Below are positions 1 through 7,891 of a stretch of 13,463 bases of DNA, piece by piece. Location: contig JAHWJN010000021.1 in the NCBI GenBank assembly GCA_019348395.1, positions 1 to 13,463 on the forward strand, read 5' to 3'. Below the pieces are notes generated by a model, which searched no databases, was not told the DNA's origin, and was given only the letters and a program-made list of their open reading frames with translations. Both the position numbers and the translations under genes were made by a program. Positions within the stretch are counted from its first letter, which is position 1. Each line of letters starts with the position of its first letter. This stretch comes from Chloroflexota bacterium (GTDB taxonomy: Bacteria > Chloroflexota > Limnocylindria > QHBO01).

Positions 1-1401
1 ATGGAGATGGAGCGGCGCCGGGGCATCAGCGTGAGCTCCACCGTGCTGCGCTTCTCCCACGCCGGGACCCAATACAACCTGGTCGACACGCCCGGCCACG
101 CGGACTTCAGCGAGGACACCTATCGCGCATTGTGGGCCGTGGACGCCGCGCTGATGGTGCTGGATGCCGGAAAGGGCCTCGAGCCGCAGACGCTGAAGCT
201 CTTCCAGGTCTGCCGCATGCGCGGGCTGCCGATCGTGACCTTCATCAACAAGTGCGACCGTCCCATGCTCTCGCCACTCGGGCTGCTCGACGAGATCGAG
301 CGCGAGATCGGCGTCCATCCCGCCCCGGTGAACTGGCCCATCGGCACGCATGGTGAGCTTCACGGCCTGCTCGACATCGGCGCCGATCGGGTCGTCGAGA
401 GTGACGCGACCATCCACGGCGCCACCATCGGGTCCGGAAGGACAACGCCGGCCGGCGAGTGGGACTCCGGGCCCGCCGGGGCTGATTGGGCCGATGCCCG
501 CGAGGAGGCCTCGCTGGTGGCGTCCAGCATCGAGCCTGCCGAGGTCCACGCCGAGCGGGTCACGCCGGTCTTCTTCGGCAGCGCCCTCACGAACGCCGGG
601 CTGGCGGCGCTGCTCGAGGCGTTCCCGACCTACTCGGTTCCCCCTGGGCCGAAGACCGACGACACCGGCACGACGCTGCCGTTGGACGCGCAGTTCAGCG
701 CCCAGGTGTTCAAGGTGCAGGCGAACACCGATCCGCGCCATCGCGATCGAGTTGCGTTCATGCGCGTCAATTCCGGACGCTTCGAGCGAGGGATGACCGC
801 GGTCAACGCGCGGACGGGTCGCCGCCTGTCACTGAGTTACTCGAACGAGCTGTTCGGACAGGAGCGGCAGACGATCGACGAGGCGTTTCCCGGCGACGTC
901 ATCGGGGTCGTGAATGCGGGCGGCGTGCAGGTCGGGGACACCCTGTCGGAGGACGGCGCGGTGCGCTACCCGCCGATTCCCGAGTTCCTGCCCGAGCGCT
1001 TCGCCCAGCTGCGCAACGTGGACTCCTCGCGCTACAAGCAGTTCCGCAACGGGATGCAGCAGCTGGAGGAAGAGGGCGTCATCAGGGTCCTGCGCCGGGC
1101 CGACGGCGCCGGCGATCCGATCATCGGGGTCGTCGGCGAGCTTCAGCTGGAGGTGGCCCAGGAGCGCCTGACCACCGAGTTCGGATGCCGCGTCGAGCGC
1201 AGCGAGGTGGCATACGAGGCGTGCCGCGCAATCGATCCCGAGGACGCGACGCGGGTCCCGGCGTGGCGCAACCTGCAGGTGGTTGAGGACGGGAACGGTC
1301 GTCGGCTGGTCCTTGCCACCAGCAGCTTCGTGTTCGAGCGGCTCGACCGTGAGGTGCCCAACCTGCGCTGGCAGACCCGCGACCTGAGCGACGGCGGATA
1401 G
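1..1401 (+). CDS. prfC: Peptide chain release factor 3 (RF3), 5'-truncated by window edge
   Basis: RF3 is a cytoplasmic translational GTPase that removes RF1/RF2 from the ribosome after peptide release. Visible in the 466 residues: the switch region RRRGISV at 5-11 (G2), DTPGH at 29-33 (G3) and NKCD at 83-86 (G4; E. coli has NKLD). An EF-Tu-like beta barrel follows at about 210-320, and the RF3-type C-terminal domain at about 325-460 with a QFRNGMQQLEEEGVI stretch and GELQLEV. SEDTYRALWAVDAALMVLDA closely follows E. coli RF3. The E. coli protein has about 529 residues, so some 60 N-terminal residues, including the P-loop, lie upstream of the window. The ATG at base 1 is an internal methionine, not the start. 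EF-G would need domains III-V in a different layout and about 700 residues. The gene converges on the DUF3618 gene 62 bases away. Confidence 0.95.
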   Translation: MEMERRRGISVSSTVLRFSHAGTQYNLVDTPGHADFSEDTYRALWAVDAALMVLDAGKGLEPQTLKLFQVCRMRGLPIVTFINKCDRPMLSPLGLLDEIEREIGVHPAPVNWPIGTHGELHGLLDIGADRVVESDATIHGATIGSGRTTPAGEWDSGPAGADWADAREEASLVASSIEPAEVHAERVTPVFFGSALTNAGLAALLEAFPTYSVPPGPKTDDTGTTLPLDAQFSAQVFKVQANTDPRHRDRVAFMRVNSGRFERGMTAVNARTGRRLSLSYSNELFGQERQTIDEAFPGDVIGVVNAGGVQVGDTLSEDGAVRYPPIPEFLPERFAQLRNVDSSRYKQFRNGMQQLEEEGVIRVLRRADGAGDPIIGVVGELQLEVAQERLTTEFGCRVERSEVAYEACRAIDPEDATRVPAWRNLQVVEDGNGRRLVLATSSFVFERLDREVPNLRWQTRDLSDGG

Positions 1402-1416
1402 GCCAGCGGCCGAAGT

Positions 1417-1457
1417 GGCCGGCACACCGGAGGACGAGCCTCGATGGCATGCCGGCC
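1417..1457. terminator. Possible bidirectional terminator between convergent prfC and DUF3618 genes
   Basis: In the 62-base gap between two convergent stops, GGCCGGC (1417-1423) pairs with GCCGGCC (1451-1457), and a small GAGG/CCTC stem (1430-1433 with 1439-1442) sits inside the long loop. There is no T-tract on either side. The position is right for a shared terminator, but the long loop and missing U-run make this a weak call. Confidence 0.3.
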
Positions 1458-1463
1458 GCGGTC

Positions 1464-2330
1464 CTAGCTCCCGATGGGGGAACTCTCGTCCTCGCCGGCA
1501 CGGTCGATGGCCTGCTCTGCCTTGGTGCCCGCCTCGTCGACCGAGTCGCGGACCGCCTCGCCGACCTGGCGGCTGGCATCGCCGAGCATCTCGCGCTCCT
1601 GCTGGGTCTCCGGGACCAGCGCACCGACCAGGGCACCGGCTCCCGCGGCGATGGCGCCGACCGCCAGCGGGCTGGCCTGCAGGAACCGCTCGAGGCGCCA
1701 GCTGACGTCCTGGACGGTCTGCTGGCCCCGCTCGATCACCTCGCCGCCCACCTGCTGCACGGTCTCGCCCGCCTGTCCGACGGCGTTGCCGATGTTGTCG
1801 CCGACGCCGCCGACGGCGTCACCCGCGCGATCGCCGATTCCTCGGTCCTGCCCCTCGCCCGACCAGCCGGTTCGCTGGCCGGCGCTGGAGGTCGAGCCGT
1901 AGTACGGGCTGTAGCGCGAGCCGCCCTGCAGGTGCCTGCGCTCGCCGTTCCCGTTGCGGTCGCCCCCGGACTTGTTCATCCACAGCAGCGCCAGGCCGGC
2001 GCCGGCCATTGCGGCCGGAATCGGATTGCGCTTGATCGTGTCCATCACCATGTCGCTCATCCCCTTTGCAGTCTCCTCGACGCGACCGATCGTCGCCTCG
2101 CGGACGTTTTCTTTCGCCTCGTTCATGAGGTTGCCGGGGTCCAGCCGGTCCCCGAGCTGGTTGAGGGTGCCGCCCATCTCGACGCGGGTCTCCTCGATCT
2201 CGGCGCGGATCTCGGCCACCTCGATCTCCTCGCTGTCCGCGTCGTCGGCGTCGCTCGCCTCGACTTCGAGGTCCGCCGCCCGGGCGTCCTCCTCGGCCAG
2301 CCGGATGTCGTCGTCGCGCTCCAGCGTCAC
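1464..2330 (-). CDS. DUF3618-containing two-TM membrane protein
   Basis: 288 residues, function unknown. Residues 1-39 are very acidic. Residues 40-80, beginning IRAEIEETRVEMGGTLNQL, match the DUF3618 signature of an amphipathic helix with conserved Glu/Arg. A short hydrophobic segment lies at about 103-118 (IPAAMAGAGLALLW) and a second at 219-239 (ASPLAVGAIAAGAGALVGAL). A Gly/Gln-rich linker (150-205) lies between them, and the acidic/basic tail (240-285) should form a helix. The GTG start at 2330 was chosen because GTGA overlaps the stop of the DUF1469 gene by 4 bases and AAGGAG sits 8 bases upstream (2339-2344). A longer open frame reaches 2966 but runs wholly over that gene. In family context, DUF3618 proteins often sit beside DUF1469 proteins in high-GC bacteria. 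A role in envelope or membrane stress is inference. Confidence 0.85.
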   Translation of the reverse strand: MTLERDDDIRLAEEDARAADLEVEASDADDADSEEIEVAEIRAEIEETRVEMGGTLNQLGDRLDPGNLMNEAKENVREATIGRVEETAKGMSDMVMDTIKRNPIPAAMAGAGLALLWMNKSGGDRNGNGERRHLQGGSRYSPYYGSTSSAGQRTGWSGEGQDRGIGDRAGDAVGGVGDNIGNAVGQAGETVQQVGGEVIERGQQTVQDVSWRLERFLQASPLAVGAIAAGAGALVGALVPETQQEREMLGDASRQVGEAVRDSVDEAGTKAEQAIDRAGEDESSPIGS

Positions 2331-2722
2331 TTGATCTGCTCCTTGACGTACTCGACGTTCTCTCTGACCGTCTCGGCGGTCTCCTTCGGTGCCAGCTCGG
2401 TCTCCTGGATGCGCTTCACGCCCATGGCGGTGACCACGCCGCCGATGGCCAGCACGACCACCGCGACGATGAGCGCTGACAGCCACGGGTCGATGCCGGC
2501 CTCGATGAGACCGAGCACCGCTGCTCCCAACAGCACCAGGAGGCCGGCGTAGAGGATCGCTCCGCCGGCGCCGGCCATGGCCGCGCCGCTGCCCATCTTC
2601 CGGGCGCTCGAGGTGACCTCGACCCGCGCCAGCTCGATCTCCTTGCGGACCAGCGTGCTGACCTGGCGACTGAGATCGCCGAGGAGGTCGCCGAGGCCTC
2701 GGCTCTCCTCGCGATGTGTCAT
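2327..2722 (-). CDS. DUF1469 / 'phage holin family' membrane protein (YqjE-like)
   Basis: 131 residues. An amphipathic N-terminal helix (9-45: LGDLLGDLSRQVSTLVRKEIELARVE) is typical of the DUF1469 (actinobacteriophage holin superfamily III) family. It is followed by two membrane segments at about 47-73 and 81-103, and a charged C-terminal helix (104-131). Despite the family name no phage gene is nearby, and such chromosomal proteins are not known to lyse cells; E. coli YqjE is the best-known relative. The ATG at 2722 overlaps the TGA of the preceding gene (ATGA), with GAGGGG 8 bases upstream. Its own TGA overlaps the GTG of the DUF3618 gene, so the three genes are probably translated in a coupled way. 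The family call is firm; the function is unknown. Confidence 0.87.
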   Translation of the reverse strand: MTHREESRGLGDLLGDLSRQVSTLVRKEIELARVEVTSSARKMGSGAAMAGAGGAILYAGLLVLLGAAVLGLIEAGIDPWLSALIVAVVVLAIGGVVTAMGVKRIQETELAPKETAETVRENVEYVKEQIK

Positions 2723-3285
2723 GGCCGCAGCCCCTCGTCGGAGGTGTCGCCGAAGCGGCCACCGCGGTAGTCGGGAATCCCGGCGCTCCCCATGCCGGCT
2801 GACCCGTAGCTGCTGCCGCCGTAGGACGCCTTCGAGGCGTCCGATCCGCCGCTGGCCGCCTTGACGAACCGCGACGCGGCGACGCCGAGCACGAATGCGC
2901 CGCCCACGAACAGCAGCGGCTGACGGCGCGCCACGTCCTCGATGGACTGGACGAGCTGTCGGGCATCGGTCTGGCGCAGGTACCCGGCGACCCGCTCGGC
3001 CTGCTCGGCCGCGGTGCTCGCCAGATTGGCGATCGCCGGCTGCTCCGACTCCATGTCGGTCGACACGCGTCGGACCGAATCGGCGAGCTGGTTCAGGCCC
3101 TGGGCCGTCTGCTCGCGTGCGCGGTCCGCCTGCTGGAAGCCGACGCCTGCCGCGCGCTCGGCGAGGTGGCCGGCCGTCTCGCCGGCTTCCTGTCCGGCCT
3201 GCGCGATCGGGTGCTCCTGCTCGGTGGGTGAAGTCGATCGCGGCTCATCCGCGAGCGACGAAGAGGTGGTCCTGGCGCTGGTCAT
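2719..3285 (-). CDS. Unknown one-TM protein with helical N-terminal domain, first gene of trio
   Basis: 188 residues, no confident family. The N-terminal 25 residues are polar. Residues 27-120 form a long, probably coiled, Ala/Glu/Gln-rich helix, and a single membrane segment lies at about 122-141 (QPLLFVGGAFVLGVAASRF). The tail (143-188) is rich in Gly, Ser and Tyr, with a repeated YGGSSYGSAGMGSAG pattern. A long helix followed by one C-terminal TM and an RF-V motif resembles the YqjD/ElaB (DUF883) layout, which together with the next gene being YqjE-like suggests a similar role (YqjD binds ribosomes at the inner membrane in stationary phase). This is by analogy only. The open frame extends upstream to 3564, into the catalase gene; the ATG at 3285 was chosen because helix-forming sequence begins after it. 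A GGGGG stretch about 10 bases upstream is only a weak ribosome binding site. Confidence 0.75.
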   Translation of the reverse strand: MTSARTTSSSLADEPRSTSPTEQEHPIAQAGQEAGETAGHLAERAAGVGFQQADRAREQTAQGLNQLADSVRRVSTDMESEQPAIANLASTAAEQAERVAGYLRQTDARQLVQSIEDVARRQPLLFVGGAFVLGVAASRFVKAASGGSDASKASYGGSSYGSAGMGSAGIPDYRGGRFGDTSDEGLRP

Positions 3286-3336
3286 CGGTGCATGCCCCCG
3301 TGCGAATTGGTTGGTTCGCCCGGCCAATTGCACCGT

Positions 3337-3351
3337 CGGGGCCACGCCCCG
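3337..3351. other. Small GC hairpin next to A/T-run upstream of the membrane trio
   Basis: CGGGGC (3337-3342) pairs with GCCCCG (3346-3351) around a CAC loop. On the plus strand it is followed by CGAA and then TTTTT (3356-3360), the form of a rho-independent terminator, but no plus-strand gene leads into it. On the minus strand it lies in the leader of the 188-residue gene. It may be a leader structure or chance. Confidence 0.35.
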
Positions 3352-3372
3352 CGAATTTTTCCCTGGCACCGT

Positions 3373-3409
3373 GGAGCGCGTGGCCGGGACGATGCCCCGG
3401 CCACGCTCC
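3373..3409 (-). terminator. Long GC hairpin 11 bases after the catalase stop
   Basis: GCGTGGCCGGG (3378-3388) and CCCGGCCACGC (3396-3406) form a perfect 11-bp stem with a 7-base loop. GGA/TCC extend it to 14 pairs across a 2-base bulge. It begins 11 bases past the catalase TAG and lies before the 188-residue gene. There is no U-run on the minus strand, so it may end transcription inefficiently, protect the catalase mRNA 3' end, or act with Rho. Confidence 0.6.
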
Positions 3410-3419
3410 GATGTGACCT

Positions 3420-4934
3420 CTAGCGAGCGGCCGCGGCGGGCTCGGCCTCGCGGTTCTCGCTGGCGGGAGCGGTGATGCCGATGCCCTCGGCCACGCGCTG
3501 GCCGTAGTCGGGATCGCACCGCGTGAAGTGGGCGACCATGGCCTCCTGGATCGGACGGTCGCACTGCGACAGCGCGTCCACCAGGTTCAGGACCAGGTCG
3601 TTGCGCTCCCAGTCCGGCATCGTGCGATAGCGCTCTCCAGCCTGACCGTAGTCGTTGCGCCGGCTCAGGTGCTGCCGCCCGACCTTGCCCTCGACCCAGG
3701 GCTGGTGCTCCGGCCCGATGTCATCGGCCTCGGAGAGCCCGCCGGTGATCGACGGCTCGTAGTTGACGTGCGGATTGGTGCCGGTGCGATCGACGTGGTA
3801 GCTCATCTGGCCCCCACGCTGGTTGGTGGCGGGTGTGTCGATCGGCGCGTTGATCGGCAGCTGGAGGTAGTTGGGACCCACCCGGTAGCGCTGCGTGTCG
3901 GAGTAGCTGAAGGTGCGCCCGACGAGCATCTTGTCGTCGCTGAAGTCGATTCCGTCCACCAGGACGCCGGTGCCGAAGGCGGCCTGCTCGTTCTCGTTGT
4001 GGTGGTCGCTCACGTTGCGGTTCAGCGTCATCACGCCGACCGGCAGCAGCGGGAACTGCTCCTCCGGCCACACCTTGGTGTCGTCGAGCGGATCGAAGTC
4101 CAGCTCGGGATGCTCGGCGTCCTCCATGATCTGGACGCAGAATTCCCACTGCGGGTGATCCCCGGCCTCGATCGCCTCGAACAGGTCCTTCGAGGCGTGC
4201 CCGAGGTCGCTCGCCTGGATCTCGGCCGCCTGGGCCGCCGTCAGCGACTCGATGCCCTGCTTCGTCTTCCAGTGGAACTTGCAGAGAACGGCGTTGCCGT
4301 CGGCGTTGACGAGCTTGTAGGTGTTCACCCCGGCGCCGTCCATGTGGCGATAGTCCTTCGGGATGCCACGAGGGCTGAAGAGCCAGGTCAGCATGTGCAT
4401 GGACTCCGGCGTCTGGCTCATGAAGTCGAAGATCCGGTTCGGCTCCTGGCGGAAGGTGATGGGGTCCGGCTTCAGGGCGTGGATGACGTCGGGAAACTTG
4501 ATGGCGTCGCGGATGAAGAAGACCATCAGGTTGTTGCCCACAAGGTCCCAGTTGCCGTCCTCCGTCTTGAACTTGACGGCGAAGCCGCGCGGGTCGCGCG
4601 CCGCCTCCGAGGAGTCGCGGCCGCCGATGACGGTGGAGAAGCGGACCACCACCGGGGTCTTCTTGCCGGCCTCGGTGAGCACCTTGGCCCGCGTGTACGT
4701 CGATGCCGGCTCGTCACCGATGGTGCCGTACGCCTCGAACTCGCCGTGGGACACGAAGCCACGGGCATGGACCACCCGCTCCGGGATGCGCTCCCGGTCG
4801 AAATGGCTGATTTTCTCGAGGAAGTGGTAGTTCTCGAGCGTCGCCGGACCTCGCTCCCCGACGGTCCGCTGATTCTGGTTGTCGTAGACCGGGTGTCCCT
4901 GGCGCGTGGTGAGGCGCCGTGGTGCGTCACTCAT
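3420..4934 (-). CDS. katA: Monofunctional haem catalase, small-subunit type
   Basis: 504 residues, the usual length for a small-subunit catalase, which converts 2 H2O2 to water and O2. Key residues by comparison with animal catalase: distal His56 in RVVHARG, distal Asn134 in LVGNN, and proximal haem ligand Tyr344 in the signature [12 protein letters not shown] (340-351). GNWDLVGNN and [11 protein letters not shown] are also conserved. There is no signal peptide, so it is cytoplasmic. The C-terminal helices (about 430-490) are present, but there is no flavodoxin-like extension as in large-subunit HPII. An upstream frame runs to 5051; the ATG at 4934 was chosen for GGAG 7 bases before it (4942-4945) and because [20 protein letters not shown] looks like a normal catalase N terminus. 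It has its own leader (4935-4981) after the hairpin that ends the DJ-1 gene. The clade is not certain. Confidence 0.96.
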   Translation of the reverse strand: MSDAPRRLTTRQGHPVYDNQNQRTVGERGPATLENYHFLEKISHFDRERIPERVVHARGFVSHGEFEAYGTIGDEPASTYTRAKVLTEAGKKTPVVVRFSTVIGGRDSSEAARDPRGFAVKFKTEDGNWDLVGNNLMVFFIRDAIKFPDVIHALKPDPITFRQEPNRIFDFMSQTPESMHMLTWLFSPRGIPKDYRHMDGAGVNTYKLVNADGNAVLCKFHWKTKQGIESLTAAQAAEIQASDLGHASKDLFEAIEAGDHPQWEFCVQIMEDAEHPELDFDPLDDTKVWPEEQFPLLPVGVMTLNRNVSDHHNENEQAAFGTGVLVDGIDFSDDKMLVGRTFSYSDTQRYRVGPNYLQLPINAPIDTPATNQRGGQMSYHVDRTGTNPHVNYEPSITGGLSEADDIGPEHQPWVEGKVGRQHLSRRNDYGQAGERYRTMPDWERNDLVLNLVDALSQCDRPIQEAMVAHFTRCDPDYGQRVAEGIGITAPASENREAEPAAAAR

Positions 4935-4981
4935 CGAGGTGCTCCGCTGTAGGTGGGTGGACAGGATACGCCGAACGTGAA

Positions 4982-5005
4982 CGGGCGCCCCGACCGGGGC
5001 GCCCG
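4982..5005 (-). terminator. Perfect GC hairpin after DJ-1/PfpI gene
   Basis: CGGGCGCCCC (4982-4991) and GGGGCGCCCG (4996-5005) form a perfect 10-bp stem with a 4-base loop, 20 bases beyond the TGA of the DJ-1/PfpI gene and before the catalase start. On the minus strand TTCACGTTC follows, only mildly T-rich. Its placement suggests it closes the copper/DJ-1 transcript and separates it from the catalase gene. Confidence 0.65.
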
Positions 5006-5025
5006 ATCCGCGAGGGTCGGTGGCG

Positions 5026-5595
5026 TCAGCCGCGCGCCGCGCCGGCGGCAACGCCGGAGCGCTCGTGGATGCCCTCGGCGAACTCCTCGATCATCTTGGC
5101 GTTGAAGGCGGGGAGGTCGTCCGGGGTGCGGCTGGTGACGAGACCGCGGTCGGTGACCACCTCCTCGTCCATCCATTCCGCACCGGCGTTGCGCAGGTCG
5201 GTCTTCAGCGACGGATAGCTCGTCATGCGGCGTCCGCGAACGACATCGGCCTCGATCAGCATCCACGGGGCATGACAGATCGCGGCGATCGGCTTGCCGG
5301 CCTCGAACATCTCGCGGACGAAGCGCACCGCGCGGTCGTCCTGGCGCATGACGTCGGGGTTCTTCACGCCGCCGGGCAGCAGCAGCCCGCCGAAGTCGTC
5401 GGGGCGAGCCGCGTCCAGCGTCAGGTTGACCTGCGCGCTGTCCGCATCGGTCTTGCCGGTGATGGTTCCGTCGTGATTGGAGACGATCACGACCTCGGCG
5501 CCGGCGTCGCGCAGCGCGCGCATCGGCTCGGTCAGCTCGCTCGGCTCGAACCCGTCGGTGAGCAGTGCGGCGACCTTCAATCCATCCAGCTTCAT
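5026..5595 (-). CDS. DJ-1/PfpI family protein (general stress protein 18 / YhbO-like)
   Basis: 189 residues with the single-domain DJ-1/PfpI fold. [16 protein letters not shown] (6-21) contains the conserved Glu17. LLLPGG (71-76) and the nucleophile elbow AICHAPWML follow, with Cys107 and His108 in the Cys-His arrangement of the PfpI/YhbO branch. This branch covers stress proteins reported as proteases, deglycases or glyoxalases; the true substrate is disputed, so none is assigned. The protein is cytoplasmic, with no signal peptide. The ATG at 5595 has a very good ribosome binding site, AAGGAG, 8 bases upstream (5604-5609); the longer open frame to 6321 is a shadow of ccdA. It starts 62 bases after the ccdA stop with no visible terminator or clear promoter between, so it could be co-transcribed with the copper operon. 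Confidence 0.92.
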   Translation of the reverse strand: MKLDGLKVAALLTDGFEPSELTEPMRALRDAGAEVVIVSNHDGTITGKTDADSAQVNLTLDAARPDDFGGLLLPGGVKNPDVMRQDDRAVRFVREMFEAGKPIAAICHAPWMLIEADVVRGRRMTSYPSLKTDLRNAGAEWMDEEVVTDRGLVTSRTPDDLPAFNAKMIEEFAEGIHERSGVAAGAARG

Positions 5596-5657
5596 CGGTG
5601 TGGCTCCTTCGTCTGTTCTCTGGTTTCCGAAGGCCGCATGGTGCGTGCCAGTCTGGG

Positions 5658-6380
5658 TCAGAGCGCGAAGGTGAAGAGGGTCGCCAGCTGCGCGAAGGCG
5701 TTCTGGAAGATCAGGATGCCGATCAGGATGATGAGCAGGCCCGAGGCGATCTGCACGGCGCGGTGGTGGCGACGCAGCCAGTCGACCAGCGGGCGAAGGT
5801 GGGGGAAGGCCAGGGCGGCGACGAGGAACGGGATGGCGAGGCCCACCGAGTAGGCGGCCAGCAGCAGTGCCACGACCGGGGCGGACCCGCTGGACGCGCC
5901 CATCGTGAAGATGGCGCCGAGCACCGGCCCGATGCACGGCGTCCAGCCCACCGCCACGAAGGCTCCGAGCGCCAGCGCCCGCGCCGACCGGGCGGTGGGC
6001 AGGTGCTCGGGTCCGATCCCCAGGCTCAGCCGGTCGAGGACCGGGCCGAACACCCCGGTGGTCAGCACTCCCAGGATCACCACGGCGATGCCAGCCGCCT
6101 GCCGGGCCTCGGGGATGCGGAACAGCGGTACGCCGATGAGCCCGATCAGCGTGCCGAGGATCACGAACAGCGCGCTGAAGCCCCCGACGAACAGCAGCGC
6201 CTGGGGCAGCACCGTCGTGCGCGCCGCGATCGTTGTCTCCGCCGCAGTCATGCCGCGCGCCCCCACGGTCGACGCCTCGCCAAGGAAGGCGAGGTACACC
6301 GGAAGCAGGGCCAGCACGCACGGAGAGAGGAACGACAGGGCACCGGCCGCGATGGCCGCGGCGATGCTGATCTCGGTCAC
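5658..6380 (-). CDS. ccdA: CcdA-type cytochrome c biogenesis / thiol electron-transfer membrane protein
   Basis: 240 residues with about six membrane segments (roughly 4-33, 58-85, 94-113, 137-160, 168-192, 209-231). The two CcdA/DsbD-beta signatures are present: SFLSPCVLALLP with Cys21 in the first segment and VGWTPCIGPVLGAIF with Cys149 in the fourth. This cysteine pair takes electrons from cytoplasmic thioredoxin and passes them to extracytoplasmic thiols, for example apocytochrome CXXCH or a ResA/CcsX-like partner. It lacks the N- and C-terminal domains of full DsbD. The GTG at 6380 overlaps the TGA of the upstream gene (GTGA). No strong ribosome binding site is seen, consistent with coupled translation. 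The operon carries a CXXCH cytochrome and a Cys-rich membrane protein, both plausible clients (inference). Confidence 0.92.
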   Translation of the reverse strand: MTEISIAAAIAAGALSFLSPCVLALLPVYLAFLGEASTVGARGMTAAETTIAARTTVLPQALLFVGGFSALFVILGTLIGLIGVPLFRIPEARQAAGIAVVILGVLTTGVFGPVLDRLSLGIGPEHLPTARSARALALGAFVAVGWTPCIGPVLGAIFTMGASSGSAPVVALLLAAYSVGLAIPFLVAALAFPHLRPLVDWLRRHHRAVQIASGLLIILIGILIFQNAFAQLATLFTFAL

Positions 6381-7891
6381 GGCAGGGCCGCGGGCCGGCT
6401 CGGATCGACGACGATCGGCTGGGCGATGATCCACAGGCTCAGGATGGTGTAGCCGATCATGAGCGCCACCATCGGGAGGCCGGCACGCACCGGTGCGGAC
6501 GGTCGGTCGCGCAGCGCGATCCGATGGGCCAGGACGATGGCCACGACATGCCCGGCCACGATCGAGACGACGCTGAGGTACCACACGAAGGCGACCGGGA
6601 TCCAGTCGAGCTCCGGTTGCAGGCTGTTCAACGGGTCGACCACCAGGGACGGCAGCCAGACGACGCCCTGGATGACGAGGGTCAGGTAGTGGGCCACGAG
6701 ATAGCCGGCGGCGATCGGCAGCAGGGTGGGGGCGTAGGCACCGGCCGTGGCGCGGAGGCTCGTCCCATGCCGTCCCGAGAGTCGGTGGGTGGCGAGCACC
6801 ATCGCCCCGAATGCCGCAAGGAAGCCGGCCACGACCAGCCCGAACGCCAGCGTATCGACCAGCAGGAACGTCGCGCCGGTCAGGCCGAACAGCGCTTCGA
6901 TGGGGGGAAGCAGGAAGCCGAGCAGCGTGGCCCCGAAGGCCGTCTCGCTCATCCCGTCGTAGCTGACCCCGGCCAGGGCCAGGACGATGAAGACCGCGTC
7001 GGACCACCCGGCGCGTCGGACCTCGGTCAGCCCCACCGTCCATGGTCGCAGCTCCGGGACACGCTCGGCGTCGTCAGCCGCGACCGCGCACTCGGGGCAG
7101 TCGACGCATCGCGCCGGGTCGCAGGCATCCCCACAGCCCGCGCACAGCGTGGCGCTCACCGCACGCCGCCCGATCGGCCCGATGCGGCCGAACCAGCCGA
7201 GCAGCACCTCGAACAGCTCGGCGTTCCGCAGCCACGCCACCTGTCCGAAGATCACCATGCCGGCCAACGTGAGCAGGGTGTAGCGCAGCATCAGCGTGGC
7301 GACGGTGGCCGCCACCTCGCCCTCGGGGTGGATGAGCTCGAACCAGAGGGCGGCTGCGAGCAGCACGACCGCCGGCCAGCGTGCCAGCCACGATGGGTAG
7401 GTGACGCCCAGGTCGAGCGCGCTGAGTCCCGCTCGCCTCCCGACCCACTCGAGCGCCGCGAAGGTGGTACGGAACGGGCTGAGCGACGGCCACGGGTTGC
7501 CGAGCAGGACGGCGGCGATCGGCAGGCCGACCCAGATCCCGATCCAGAGCAGCACCGCGGGCAACGGCGAGATGTCGCCGACCACGAAGCCGACCGCGAT
7601 CGCCCCGTACCACCACGCGAGGCCAATGGCGCGCAGGGCCCATCGCGTCACCGCGGCCAGCGACCCTGGCACCGGCCAGCGAGGGGGAACGGCGTCGGCG
7701 GCGCGCCGCTGGAGCAGGGCCGTCACGACGAACGAGGCTCCGACCGCGACCGCGGCACCGACCAGGTACATCCACAGCGGGAGCGGCAGCTGGTAGGTGC
7801 CGCCGATGGCGTGCCCGAGGACCGGCGCGGGAAGCGCCGCCACGGCGACGCCCGCCACGCCGGCCACCCGGCGACGCCGGCTAGGGCTCAT
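6377..7891 (-). CDS. Polytopic membrane protein with six-Cys loop ('fenitrothion hydrolase'-like family)
   Basis: 504 residues, about ten membrane segments. The N terminus has a signal-like segment ending before GHAIGGTYQLPLPLW (26-40). This HG-x-PLP-type motif is remembered from a family of actinobacterial, proteobacterial and archaeal membrane proteins often labelled 'fenitrothion hydrolase' (FedA/FedB). That name reflects one study and should not be read as this protein's function. A loop between segments holds six cysteines spaced C-x2-C-x3-C-x4-C-x2-C-x2-C (250, 253, 257, 262, 265, 268), suited to a metal or Fe-S site. Histidines occur near membrane segments (27, 188, 401, 448, 456). The start is uncertain. 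The ATG at 7891 overlaps the upstream stop by 11 bases; a GTG at 7906 lies 3 bases after GGAGG and adds five residues. Operon position between a cupredoxin and ccdA suggests copper or redox work. Confidence 0.8.
   Translation of the reverse strand: MSPSRRRRVAGVAGVAVAALPAPVLGHAIGGTYQLPLPLWMYLVGAAVAVGASFVVTALLQRRAADAVPPRWPVPGSLAAVTRWALRAIGLAWWYGAIAVGFVVGDISPLPAVLLWIGIWVGLPIAAVLLGNPWPSLSPFRTTFAALEWVGRRAGLSALDLGVTYPSWLARWPAVVLLAAALWFELIHPEGEVAATVATLMLRYTLLTLAGMVIFGQVAWLRNAELFEVLLGWFGRIGPIGRRAVSATLCAGCGDACDPARCVDCPECAVAADDAERVPELRPWTVGLTEVRRAGWSDAVFIVLALAGVSYDGMSETAFGATLLGFLLPPIEALFGLTGATFLLVDTLAFGLVVAGFLAAFGAMVLATHRLSGRHGTSLRATAGAYAPTLLPIAAGYLVAHYLTLVIQGVVWLPSLVVDPLNSLQPELDWIPVAFVWYLSVVSIVAGHVVAIVLAHRIALRDRPSAPVRAGLPMVALMIGYTILSLWIIAQPIVVDPSRPAALP

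Noticed and set aside
1..3. True start codon of prfC at base 1
   Set aside because: The P-loop and first strand of the GTPase domain are missing; homologous RF3 begins about 60 residues earlier.
1449..2552. Plus-strand open frame of 367 codons opposite the DUF3618 and DUF1469 genes
   Set aside because: Low-complexity His/Leu/Val/Ala translation, no ribosome binding site, and the opposite strand carries coupled, recognisable genes.
2327..2722. Prophage lysis cassette suggested by the 'holin' family name
   Set aside because: No endolysin, phage structural gene or attachment site in the window; DUF1469 proteins are widespread chromosomal membrane proteins.
3337..3360. Plus-strand rho-independent terminator (GC hairpin followed by five T)
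   Set aside because: No plus-strand gene reads into this position; listed only as a structure.
3528..4952. Long plus-strand open frame (474 codons) opposite the catalase gene
   Set aside because: It is exactly antisense to a strongly conserved catalase; high GC removes stop codons from the mirror frame, and its translation shows no domain.
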